Shown: positions 1 to 7,697 of the stretch, in pieces
Layout of the letters: each line of letters starts with the position of its first letter
How positions within the stretch are numbered: the stretch's first letter is position 1
NCBI GenBank assembly: GCA_016213735.1
Contig: JACQZU010000020.1
Location: 124,001-188,000 of the forward strand
DNA from: Acidobacteriota bacterium
GTDB taxonomy: Bacteria > Acidobacteriota > Holophagae > Holophagales > Holophagaceae
Direction: 5' to 3'
Length of the DNA: 64,000 bases
Translations under genes and position numbers: made by a program
Notes under the pieces: model-generated
The model's input: only the letters and a program-made list of their open reading frames with translations
What the model was told of the DNA's origin: nothing
Database searches by the model: none

Positions 1-114
1 CGGGAGGCCTTCCTCAGGACGGGCGAGACCCTCGCCCTCGTCGCCAGCCCCCAGGACCACCCTACCTGGGGGCGATCCTGGGTCCTCGAGACCTTCCTCG
101 GGGAGGCGACTTGA
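1..114 (+). CDS. C-terminal end of an unidentified protein (partial)
   Basis: Frame 1 is open from the window edge to a TGA at 112-114 and encodes 37 residues ending in WVLETFLGEAT. The stop overlaps the TTG start of the next gene (TTGA), so the two are probably translationally coupled in an LPS-export operon. In many diderms a KDO-pathway gene precedes lptC, but the visible tail carries no motif that identifies the family. I give no function. Confidence 0.6.
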   Translation, partial: REAFLRTGETLALVASPQDHPTWGRSWVLETFLGEAT

Positions 115-1835
115 GCTTCCTCCGTTCCCTTCCCGCCACGCGGAGCCCAGTCTGGACCCTTCTGGGATCCCTGGTCCTCCTGGGGACCCTGGGGGCGACC
201 TTCCTCTTCTCCGGCCGCAGGGTGGGGCCCACGGCCATCACCCACGGCCAGGGCGGGAGCGTCACCCCCGGGGCCTTCGGAAGCCTGGGCACCTTGACCG
301 AACGGATGGGCGAATCCCGTTTCGACCTCCACTACGCCCGCATCCGCGGGGAGGAGAGGGACCTCAGCCTGGAGGAGGTGCGCGGGCGCCTCACCGAGTC
401 CCAGGCCTCCTGGGAGCTGGACGCTCCGTCGGCCCGCAGGGCGGAACAGGGCATCTGGGCGATGGACGCCCCCGTGGCCATTCGCGGGCTGGACCTCGGA
501 GGGCGGGTGCTGGGGCAGGGCGAGATCCTCGGGGAGGGCGAGGCCCTCCGCTGGGAGAAGGGCGTCTGGCGCGGCCTGGCCCCCCTGACCTGGGAGTCCA
601 CCGAAGGCCGGGGGAAGGGCCGGTGGCATCTGCCGGCGGGGTGGCGCCGGGATTCGGAGGGGGTCCTCCTGGTGGATCACGGCCCCGTGGTCTGGGAGGC
701 GGCCCCGGGAGGCAGCATCCTCCGCCTGGAATCCCAGCGCCTGAGCCTGGGGCCCGCCTTTCTCACGGGAAGGATGTACGAGGTCCGGGCGCAGCTCACG
801 GAGGGGCGCCTGCAGGCCCCCATGGCCGAATTCACGCCGGACCGGGTGCGATGGGCCGCCCCCCTCCATTTCGATCACATGGAGGGTTGGTCGGGCGAGG
901 CGGACGGGGGCAACGCCCCCCGCCCGGCCCCAGGGGCAGGAGTGGAGCGATTGGAATTCATGAAGTTCCGTGGCTCCAGGGCCACCCCAGCCGGCCCGGA
1001 ACGCATCCAGGCCGAGGGGGCCCGGTGGACCCCCGCCGGCTTCCGCCTCGAGGGATCGGTGGCCTGGGATCAGCCCCTCGAGGGGCAGCGTCTCAAACTC
1101 CAGGCCCCGGTGGTCCTGATGCGCGAAGGCCCCGGAGAGGACCTGCCCGCGGACCTCCCGGTGGGCATCGGCCGCGCCGAAGGGCACCCCGTCCTGAGCT
1201 GGGGTTCCCGCAGCCTCACGGGGCCCCGGATGGAGGCCGACCGCGCCCGCCGGACCTGGACCATCCAGGGCCCCGTCCTGGGCCGCGCCGAGGAAGGAAC
1301 CTTCCAGGCCCGTTCGGGATCCGGGAACCCCAGCGCCTGGTCCTTTGAAGGTCCCGTGACCCTCAGCCTGTCCAAGGGTGGAGAACTTCGGGGCCTCCGC
1401 CTGGCCTGGGAGGGCACCACCTGGACCATGACGGGTCGCCCCGCCACCTGGTCCCGGCTCCGAGAGCGGCTCTCAGGGCACCGCATCGTGCGCCGAGGGG
1501 AGAACATCCTCTTCCCGGAGGGGCTGAGTGCGGCCCTCTCCACCTCGGAGGGCGACCTGAGCCTCCAGGCGGACCGGGGCGAGCGGTCGGAAGGATCCCT
1601 GCTGGTGGAAGGGCACGTGGACTGCCAGGGAAGGGGCTGGCGGCTTCGGGCGGATCGCCTTCGGGCCGAGTTGGGGCCGGGGCGGACGGTCCTGAAAGTC
1701 CAGGCGAAGGGACGGGTGAGCCTGCAGGGGAACCTGGGTGAGGGGCGGGGTGATTCTCTGGAACTCGAGATCGCCGGCCGCAAGGTGAACTGGTCGGGCC
1801 GGGTCCATGGCTACGCCGAGACCCAGCCGTGGTAA
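111..1835 (+). CDS. lptC: LptC/LptA-like LPS export protein, membrane-anchored, 574 aa
   Basis: One hydrophobic segment at about residues 15-35 (LLGSLVLLGTLGATFLF) is followed by a long, beta-rich periplasmic region typical of OstA/LptC-type proteins. It probably links the inner-membrane LPS transporter to the periplasmic bridge. At 574 aa it is about three times the length of E. coli LptC (about 190 aa). No separate lptA lies between it and lptB, so the protein may combine LptC and LptA-like jellyroll modules. The TTG start overlaps the upstream stop, and the 3' end overlaps the first possible start of lptB. The assignment rests on gene order and architecture, because the sequence itself is divergent. 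Confidence 0.7.
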   Translation: MSFLRSLPATRSPVWTLLGSLVLLGTLGATFLFSGRRVGPTAITHGQGGSVTPGAFGSLGTLTERMGESRFDLHYARIRGEERDLSLEEVRGRLTESQASWELDAPSARRAEQGIWAMDAPVAIRGLDLGGRVLGQGEILGEGEALRWEKGVWRGLAPLTWESTEGRGKGRWHLPAGWRRDSEGVLLVDHGPVVWEAAPGGSILRLESQRLSLGPAFLTGRMYEVRAQLTEGRLQAPMAEFTPDRVRWAAPLHFDHMEGWSGEADGGNAPRPAPGAGVERLEFMKFRGSRATPAGPERIQAEGARWTPAGFRLEGSVAWDQPLEGQRLKLQAPVVLMREGPGEDLPADLPVGIGRAEGHPVLSWGSRSLTGPRMEADRARRTWTIQGPVLGRAEEGTFQARSGSGNPSAWSFEGPVTLSLSKGGELRGLRLAWEGTTWTMTGRPATWSRLRERLSGHRIVRRGENILFPEGLSAALSTSEGDLSLQADRGERSEGSLLVEGHVDCQGRGWRLRADRLRAELGPGRTVLKVQAKGRVSLQGNLGEGRGDSLELEIAGRKVNWSGRVHGYAETQPW

Positions 1836-2580
1836 GTCTGTTGCCGTGAACCCTACCCCCTGCCTCGAGGCGACCGGGCTCCAGAAGAGCTACGGCGACC
1901 GGACCGTGGTCCGGGGGGTCTCCCTCTGCATGTCGCCCGGAGAGGTGGTCGGGCTCCTTGGACCCAACGGGGCAGGTAAGACCACGACCTTCTACATGGT
2001 GGTGGGCGTGGAGGCCCCCGACGACGGACGGATCTCCTGGCTCGGCCAGGACATCACCGGCGAACCCATGCACCGGCGGGCGCGCCTGGGCATCGGGTAC
2101 CTTCCGCAGGAGTCCAGTGTCTTCAGGGGCCTGAGCGTCTGGGAAAACCTCATGGCCTTGGCCGAGGTTCAGCCCATCCCACCTTCGGAGCGCCTCTCCA
2201 GGTGCCAGAGGCTGCTGGAGGAGTTCCATCTCCAGAAGGTCCGGAACACCCTCGGCCGGAGTCTGTCGGGGGGGGAGCGCCGCCGCTGCGAACTGGCGCG
2301 GGCCCTCGTGACCCAGCCCAGGATCATGCTCCTGGACGAGCCCTTCGCGGGAGTGGATCCCAAATCCGTGGGGGAGATCCAGGGGCTCATCGCGGAGTTG
2401 AAAGCCCGGGGAATCGGGGTTCTCATCACCGACCACAATGTCCGGGAGACCTTGCAGATCGCCGACCGCGCCTATATCTTGGCGGATGGAATGATCATGA
2501 AACACGGCCTTCCCAGCGAGATCGCGGAGGATCCTGACATTCGCAGGGTCTACCTGGGCGATCGCTTCCGGCTGGATTGA
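1807..2580 (+). CDS. lptB: LPS export ABC transporter ATP-binding protein LptB
   Basis: This cytoplasmic ATPase powers LPS extraction by LptF/LptG. It has a Walker A (GPNGAGKTT), a Q-loop (YLPQESSVF), the signature LSGGERRR, a Walker B with catalytic Glu (IMLLDEPFAGVDP) and the H-loop ITDHNVRE, all in the order and spacing typical of LptB. The ATG at 1807 gives 257 aa and a 29-nt overlap with the LptC-like gene. An in-frame GTG at 1846, 10 nt after that gene's stop, gives a more standard N terminus and may be the real start. Its permease partner lies at 7695-9878. Confidence 0.95.
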   Translation: MATPRPSRGKSVAVNPTPCLEATGLQKSYGDRTVVRGVSLCMSPGEVVGLLGPNGAGKTTTFYMVVGVEAPDDGRISWLGQDITGEPMHRRARLGIGYLPQESSVFRGLSVWENLMALAEVQPIPPSERLSRCQRLLEEFHLQKVRNTLGRSLSGGERRRCELARALVTQPRIMLLDEPFAGVDPKSVGEIQGLIAELKARGIGVLITDHNVRETLQIADRAYILADGMIMKHGLPSEIAEDPDIRRVYLGDRFRLD

Positions 2581-4154
2581 TGGCGAACCTCGGTCCCCAC
2601 CTCGCGCACCGTCTGACCCAGAGCCAGACCCTGGCCCTGACGCCGGCCATGCAGCTCAAGCTCAAGCTCTGGCAGATGAACCTGATGGAGCTGAGCCAGA
2701 CCATTGAGCGGGAACTGGAAGAGAATCCCCTCCTGGACCGTCTCGAGGAGGGGGAGGAAGTCCCGACCCTCGAGGCCATCGAGGAGGGCCGGGACAGCGA
2801 GGTGCGGGAGGACGCCCCGGCCCAGGAGGGGGTGGAGCTTCCTGAAGGTATTGATACAGTTGATCTTGGAGCCATCCTGGAAACCGCCCAGGAGATGAAT
2901 CCCGAAAGCAACCTGGAGGCCTTCACCGAGGAGGGAGTGGCCCAGGTCCAGGAGACCGAGATCGGGGCCGAGAACAGCTGGGACACTGACATTCCGCGCA
3001 CCAGCAGCATCCCCGAGGACGAGCGCGGCAGCTGGGAGGACCGCATCTCCAGCAGCGAGACCCTCCAGGAGCACCTGGTCGCCCAGCTCTACCAGACCCT
3101 GGAGTTCGAGGACCCCCGGGCCCCCCTCCTGGAACGCCTCATCGGCCAGGTGGATCCCAAGGGCTTCCTCCGCCTGGACCCCGCGGATCCCGGGCTCGAG
3201 ACCACCCCGGATCGCCTGGCCCAGGAACTGGGGATGGGCCTGGAACAACTCCTCGATCTCCTCGAGATCCTCCAGGACTTCGATCCAAGCGGCATCGGCT
3301 GTTTCACGGTCCAGGAGAGCCTGCTCCTCCAACTGCGCCAGGCCGGGTTCGAGCCCGACGATCTTCCCGTGAGGATCGTCCGGGACTTCTCCGAACAGCT
3401 CAGCCAGCGGGACAACTCCAAGCTCCGCAAGGTCCTCGGGTGCAGCGAGGACGAATTGACCGAAGCCCTGAGCGTGCTCCGGCACCTCCATCCCGCCCCG
3501 GGCCGGGCCTTCGACCCCGAGGGGGACAGGGTGGTGAAACCGGATGTCGTCGTCCTGAAGGGGGATGACGGGAACTGGAAGGTCTACCTCAACGACGAAG
3601 GGATCCCCCGCCTGCGGGTGAGCGGGGAGTACCGGAGCTTTCTCAACTCCGCCGACTCCAAGCCCGACAAGGATTTCATCCGGGACCGGTACCGCAGCGC
3701 CCGGGATTTCATCCGGGGGGTGGAGGATCGCAACCGCACCGTCCTGAGGGTGTCCGCGGCCATCGTGGAACTCCAGAAGGAATTCATGGAGCACGGCATC
3801 GAACGCCTCCGCCCCATGGTCCTCCGGGACGTGGCCGAGGCCACGGGTTTCCACGAGAGCACGATCTCGCGGGTGGTGAAGGCCAAGACCATCCACACCC
3901 CCCAGGGACTCTTCGACCTCAACTACTTCTTCAGCGCGTCCCTGGGTTCAGAACACGGGGACGATGTTTCGGCGACGGTCGTGAAGCACAAGATCAAGGC
4001 CCTCGTGCAAAGCGAGGACCCTGCCAAACCCCTTTCGGACGAGACCATCGCCAAAGTCCTGGCCCGGGACGGGATCCAGGTGGCAAGGAGGACGGTGAAC
4101 AAATACCGGGAAGAGCTTAAGATTCCTCCAGCATCCCGTCGGCGGCGCCGATAA
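2580..4154 (+). CDS. rpoN: RNA polymerase sigma-54 factor RpoN
   Basis: Sigma-54 directs transcription from -24/-12 promoters with bacterial enhancer-binding proteins. The N-terminal Gln/Leu-rich region I (QSQTLALTPAMQLKLKLWQM) contacts activators. An acidic linker at about residues 50-140 precedes the core-binding domain, then comes a helix-turn-helix (LRDVAEATGFHESTISRVVK), and the protein ends with a canonical RpoN box (ARRTVNKYREELKIP). The start is ATG at 2580, overlapping the lptB stop as TGATG. The order lptB-rpoN-hpf is conserved across many diderm bacteria. Confidence 0.97.
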   Translation: MANLGPHLAHRLTQSQTLALTPAMQLKLKLWQMNLMELSQTIERELEENPLLDRLEEGEEVPTLEAIEEGRDSEVREDAPAQEGVELPEGIDTVDLGAILETAQEMNPESNLEAFTEEGVAQVQETEIGAENSWDTDIPRTSSIPEDERGSWEDRISSSETLQEHLVAQLYQTLEFEDPRAPLLERLIGQVDPKGFLRLDPADPGLETTPDRLAQELGMGLEQLLDLLEILQDFDPSGIGCFTVQESLLLQLRQAGFEPDDLPVRIVRDFSEQLSQRDNSKLRKVLGCSEDELTEALSVLRHLHPAPGRAFDPEGDRVVKPDVVVLKGDDGNWKVYLNDEGIPRLRVSGEYRSFLNSADSKPDKDFIRDRYRSARDFIRGVEDRNRTVLRVSAAIVELQKEFMEHGIERLRPMVLRDVAEATGFHESTISRVVKAKTIHTPQGLFDLNYFFSASLGSEHGDDVSATVVKHKIKALVQSEDPAKPLSDETIAKVLARDGIQVARRTVNKYREELKIPPASRRRRR

Positions 4155-4267
4155 GGAATCCGGAACGAGAACCCCGTCCCACTTGGAGGCACCTGGTCTG
4201 AGGATGGTCCCGCAGGGCGTCAATCCAATTCCACCGGGCCGCCAGGCCCCCTTTCAAGGAGTCCGTG

Positions 4268-4594
4268 ATGAAGGTCCACTTCACCGGCCGCCATGTCGAA
4301 GTCTCTGAGGCGCTCCGCAACCTCGCGAACGAGCGGACCAAGCGCCTGAGCCACTACCTGGACGACATCATGGACGTCCACGTGGTGCTCACCGTGGAGA
4401 AACACCGCCACCAGGCGGAGGTGACCCTCAAGACCCGCCAGGGCAGCTTCGTGGCCAGCGCGGAAACCGACGACATGTACGTCAGCCTCGGCCAGGCCAT
4501 GGACCGCCTCCAGAACCAGACCCACCGCCACCAGGAGCGGAAGAACACGAAAGAGCACACCAGCGTCCGGATGCAGCCGGCCCCGGCCGAGTGA
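4268..4594 (+). CDS. hpf: Ribosome hibernation-promoting factor HPF, short form
   Basis: HPF/YfiA proteins bind the 30S decoding region and inactivate ribosomes in stationary phase. The 108-aa product has the family's N-terminal pattern (HFTGRHVEVSEALRNLANER), a basic helix and the conserved AETDDMYVSLGQAMDRL segment. It lacks the C-terminal dimerisation domain of long HPF. AAGGAG at 4256-4261 sits 6 nt before the ATG. A strong stem-loop follows the gene. A second, divergent HPF/RaiA-like gene lies at 23216-23644. Confidence 0.93.
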   Translation: MKVHFTGRHVEVSEALRNLANERTKRLSHYLDDIMDVHVVLTVEKHRHQAEVTLKTRQGSFVASAETDDMYVSLGQAMDRLQNQTHRHQERKNTKEHTSVRMQPAPAE

Positions 4595-4612
4595 CGGCCG
4601 GCCGAGGATCCT

Positions 4613-4643
4613 GCGAAAGGCCCGGGATGCCCGGGCCTTTCGC
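4613..4643 (+). terminator. Perfect 14-bp stem-loop after hpf
   Basis: The arms GCGAAAGGCCCGGG (4613-4626) and CCCGGGCCTTTCGC (4630-4643) are perfectly complementary around a 3-nt loop, 19 nt after the hpf stop. Only a weak TT-containing tail follows, so termination could be inefficient or Rho-assisted. It may instead protect the 3' end of the mRNA. Confidence 0.7.
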
Positions 4644-4706
4644 TTCCAGGGATGCCGGGGCTATCCGGGGAGCGGGCCTTGGCGGGATAATGAGGCGGGA
4701 GGAACC

Positions 4707-4871
4707 ATGCCCGATCCCACGCACCTCTACGCCCCGAAGGACTGCACGGAACCGACGAAAGTCTGCGACAAGTGCCGGCAGCCCTACACGCTGGGGCACT
4801 TCGCCCACGGGGTGGAGGGCCAGGACGCCGTCTGCCGGCGCTGCCTCCAGGTGATGGGCTACCAGGCGTGA
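4707..4871 (+). CDS. 54-aa protein with two CxxC pairs, coupled to mqnC
   Basis: A short frame starts at ATG 4707 and is preceded by GGAGG about 5 nt upstream. The peptide carries Cys13, Cys20-x2-Cys23, His31, His34 and Cys43-x2-Cys46, the layout of a small zinc-ribbon or treble-clef knuckle. Its TGA overlaps the GTG start of mqnC (GTGA), which suggests translational coupling. I do not recognise the family. It could be a metal-binding accessory factor or an unrelated small regulator. The cysteine spacing, ribosome-binding site and overlap argue that it is a real gene. Confidence 0.7.
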   Translation: MPDPTHLYAPKDCTEPTKVCDKCRQPYTLGHFAHGVEGQDAVCRRCLQVMGYQA

Positions 4872-5980
4872 AGGGCGGCGATCCGGAGGTCCTGGCGCTC
4901 CTGGAACGGGTGGGGCAGGGGGGCCGCATCGACGATGCCGGGGCCCTTCGGCTCCTGGAACGCGCCTCGCTGACGGAACTCTCCTGGGCGGCCACCGCCG
5001 TCCGGCGGAGGCATGCGGACCCCGGGCGGGTCAGTTTCGTGGTGGACCGGAACGTGAACTACACGGACGTGTGCAATGTCTACTGCACCTTCTGCGCCTT
5101 CTACCACCGGCCCGGAGACGCACGGGGGTACGTGCTCACCCGGGACCAGCTGCGTCGGAAAGCCGAGGAGACCCGGGCCCTGGGCGGGACCGGCTTCCTC
5201 CTCCAGGGGGGTGTGAACCCGGACCTCCCCTGGGAGTACTACCTCGACCTGGTGGACTTCCTCCACCGCGAGCTCGGCATCTGGGTGCACGGCTTCTCGC
5301 CGGTGGAGATCCAGATGATGTCCCGGCTGTCGGGCCTCTCCCTCCGCGGGACCATCGCCCGCTTGAAGGCCGCGGGGCTGGGCTCGATCCCCGGGGGCGG
5401 CGCGGAGATCCTGGTGGACCGGATCCGGAAGAAGATCGCGCCCCTCAAGGGAGGGGTGGAGAAGTGGATCGAGGTGATGGAGGCCGCCCACGAGGAGGGC
5501 ATGCGCACCACGGCCACGATGATGTTCGGCATCACCGAGACCCTCGAAGAGCGCGTCGAGCACCTTCGCCACCTCCGGCAGCAGCAGGACCGGGCCCTGG
5601 CCCGGGGCAACGGGGGGGGGCACACCGCCTTCGCGGCCTGGCCCTTCCAGAGCGGCCACACCGTGTGGGAGGGGAAGGTGCCCCGGCCCACGGACGCGGA
5701 ATACCTGAGGACGGTGGCGGTCTCCAGGATCTACCTGGACAACTTCCCCCACGTGCAGAGTTCCTGGGTGACCATGGGGCGCAAGACCGGGCAGGCGGCG
5801 CTCCACTACGGCTGCGACGACATGGGCAGCCTCATGCTCGAGGAGAACGTGGTGAGCGCCGCGGGAACCTGCTTCACGGTGAACCGGGAGGAGATGATCC
5901 GGATGATCGAAGGGGCCGGGTTCCGGTGGTGGCAGCGGGACAACGTCTACGGAGCGGTGGAGGCTCCGCCTGCGGCCTGA
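4868..5980 (+). CDS. mqnC: Dehypoxanthine futalosine cyclase MqnC (radical SAM)
   Basis: MqnC makes cyclic dehypoxanthine futalosine in the futalosine route to menaquinone. The radical-SAM cluster motif CNVYCTFCAF lies at about residue 70. It is followed by the CofH/MqnC-type signatures LLQGGVNPDLPWEYYLDL and IPGGGAEILVDRIR, and by the C-terminal SWVTMGRKTGQ segment. The GTG at 4868 overlaps the stop of the upstream CxxC peptide and gives a family-typical N terminus. An open frame extends further upstream to 4772 but would run through that peptide gene. The partner enzyme MqnE is encoded at 57748-58899. Confidence 0.92.
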   Translation: MKGGDPEVLALLERVGQGGRIDDAGALRLLERASLTELSWAATAVRRRHADPGRVSFVVDRNVNYTDVCNVYCTFCAFYHRPGDARGYVLTRDQLRRKAEETRALGGTGFLLQGGVNPDLPWEYYLDLVDFLHRELGIWVHGFSPVEIQMMSRLSGLSLRGTIARLKAAGLGSIPGGGAEILVDRIRKKIAPLKGGVEKWIEVMEAAHEEGMRTTATMMFGITETLEERVEHLRHLRQQQDRALARGNGGGHTAFAAWPFQSGHTVWEGKVPRPTDAEYLRTVAVSRIYLDNFPHVQSSWVTMGRKTGQAALHYGCDDMGSLMLEENVVSAAGTCFTVNREEMIRMIEGAGFRWWQRDNVYGAVEAPPAA

Positions 5981-5990
5981 ATCTGCTCCT

Positions 5991-6617
5991 TCAGGCGATC
6001 CCCTCCCGCCGGGGACCGGTCATCTTGAATCGGATGAGCTCCACCAGGCGACCCGCCAGGGAGGCCAGGGAACCCGACTCCAGGAGGAACTGCCGTTCCA
6101 CAGGGTCGAAGTCGAGCGCGAGGCCCAGGGTGTTCAGGAGGACGTCCTCGTCCAGGTCCAGGTCCAGAAGCTCCTGGAGCTGGCCCTGGATCCCCCCGCT
6201 CCGGGCGTAGGCCTCGAGGGCTTCGAAGAACCCCTGTTTGTCCACGCGGCTCCAGGGACTTCCATTCTCGAAGGGGTGCGGGCGGTGCGTTCCCTGTCGG
6301 TAGGGGGCCTCGGTCTCCACCTCCTGGATGTCCACCGCCAGGATCCCCTGCACCAACAGGTTCCACCGCCCGTCCACCATGGGCTCCGCGCGGACGATGC
6401 GGGTCAGGGTCCCCAGGGTGCTGATGGGAGCCCCGGGGGGCAGGGGGTCGCTGGCCTCAGGGTCGGTCGCCAGGGCCAGGAGGAAGTGGTGGTGGGTGCC
6501 CAGCACCTCCCGGGTCATCGCCTGGTAGCGCGGCTCGAAAATGTGCAGGGGCAGGAAGGTGCGCGGAAAGAGCACCGTCCGGGCCAAAGGAAAGAGGGGC
6601 AGGATGGCTGGTAGCAT
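5991..6617 (-). CDS. LON substrate-binding (N-terminal) domain protein
   Basis: The 208-aa protein matches the LON N-terminal domain: LPLFPLARTVLFPRTFLPLHIFEPRY-type opening, then the TLGTLTRIV strand and a helical C-terminal half. It lacks the AAA+ and protease domains, so it is a stand-alone LON-domain protein, probably a substrate- or protein-binding adaptor of unknown target. It converges on mqnC with a 10-nt gap and diverges from kdsD with a 34-nt gap, leaving little room for independent signals. Confidence 0.88.
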   Translation of the reverse strand: MLPAILPLFPLARTVLFPRTFLPLHIFEPRYQAMTREVLGTHHHFLLALATDPEASDPLPPGAPISTLGTLTRIVRAEPMVDGRWNLLVQGILAVDIQEVETEAPYRQGTHRPHPFENGSPWSRVDKQGFFEALEAYARSGGIQGQLQELLDLDLDEDVLLNTLGLALDFDPVERQFLLESGSLASLAGRLVELIRFKMTGPRREGIA

Positions 6618-6651
6618 GAAGGCCTGCTAGCGTCCCATCGGAGCGGAGTGC

Positions 6652-7650
6652 ATGAAGCATGAACCTGGTGTTCCTTCCCCCGCCAAGGGGCAGGATGTAC
6701 CCGGGACGACCCTTCTGGAGGCGGTCCAGGCCGCCCTCGGGACCCTCCGGGAGGATTTCGATCCGGCCTTCGTGGAGGCCTGGGTGGCCCAGATTCTGGG
6801 CCTCCGGGGGCGGGTGGTCCTGTCCGGGATGGGGAAGTCCGGCCTGGTGGCCCAGAAGATCGCCGCGACCCTGGCCTCCACCGGGACCCCCAGCCTTTTC
6901 CTCCACCCCGCGGAGGCCCTCCACGGGGACCTGGGGATGGTCACGGGGGACGACGGGGTGCTCCTTCTCTCCAACAGCGGGGAGACCGAGGAGATCCTCC
7001 ACCTGCTCCCCAGCCTGCTCCGCCTCGGAGTGCCCCTGGGGGCCATCACCTCGAGAAAGGACAGCACCTTGGGCAGGTCCGTGGCCTGGTGCTTCACCTA
7101 CCGGCTGCCGGCCGGGGAGGGGTGCCCCCTGGACCTGGCCCCCATGACGAGCACCACCTGCCAGATGGTCTGGGGGGACCTGCTGGCCTCCCACCTCATG
7201 GTCCGGCGGGGGTTCACGCCGGAACACTTCGCCGCCTTCCACCCGGCCGGGGCGCTGGGGGTGAAATTCCTCCGGACCCGGGACCTCATGCACCGGGACT
7301 GGCCGCGGGTCACCCCGGAGACGGGTCTGCTGGGCCTCCTGGAAGCCATGTCGGAAGGCAAGCTCGGGATGGCCACCGTCGAGGGTCCGGACGGCGTGAC
7401 CGGGGTCGTCAGCGACGGGGACATCCGGCGGGGCATCCAGCGGCTTCGTTCCACCAACGGGAATCCCCTGGCCCTGACGGCCGCGGACATCATGTCCACC
7501 CGGCCCGCCGTGGTGGAGGCCGAATCCTGGGCCGTGGAAGCCGCGGGAATGATGGAGGCCCGGAAGATCACCTTCCTCGTGGTCCGGGAGGGGGAGCGCC
7601 CGGTGGGCATCCTCCACATCCACGACCTTCTCCAGGCAAAGGTGCTTTGA
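6652..7650 (+). CDS. kdsD: Arabinose-5-phosphate isomerase KdsD (KpsF/GutQ family)
   Basis: The enzyme interconverts ribulose-5-P and arabinose-5-P, the first step to KDO for LPS. An N-terminal SIS domain at about residues 35-185 contains VLSGMGKSGLVAQKIAATL, HPAEALHGDLGMV and SNSGETEEI. Two CBS domains follow (about 205-265 and 275-332, for example ILHIHDLLQAKVL). Length 332 aa is normal. Its neighbours are genes of LPS export. Confidence 0.95.
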   Translation: MKHEPGVPSPAKGQDVPGTTLLEAVQAALGTLREDFDPAFVEAWVAQILGLRGRVVLSGMGKSGLVAQKIAATLASTGTPSLFLHPAEALHGDLGMVTGDDGVLLLSNSGETEEILHLLPSLLRLGVPLGAITSRKDSTLGRSVAWCFTYRLPAGEGCPLDLAPMTSTTCQMVWGDLLASHLMVRRGFTPEHFAAFHPAGALGVKFLRTRDLMHRDWPRVTPETGLLGLLEAMSEGKLGMATVEGPDGVTGVVSDGDIRRGIQRLRSTNGNPLALTAADIMSTRPAVVEAESWAVEAAGMMEARKITFLVVREGERPVGILHIHDLLQAKVL

Positions 7651-7660
7651 GGCATGGTTC

Positions 7661-7697
7661 AAAATAGGTTACATAATATACATTATCGAAACCTATG
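7661..7697 (+). promoter_or_regulatory. AT-rich nested dyad covering the lptFG start codon
   Basis: The gap before lptFG is AT-rich and has no Shine-Dalgarno sequence. ATAGGTT (7664-7670) and AACCTAT (7690-7696) form an outer repeat. Inside it, ATAAT (7673-7677) and ATTAT (7682-7686) flank ATAC. The outer right arm includes the AT of the ATG at 7695. It may hold a promoter -10 region, an operator or an RNA hairpin limiting initiation. The function is inferred. Confidence 0.4.

Noticed and set aside
4772-4867. Upstream extension of mqnC to 4772
   Set aside because: The extra residues are low-complexity Pro/Arg/Gly and run through the CxxC peptide gene. GTG 4868 gives the family-typical length and a GTGA overlap.
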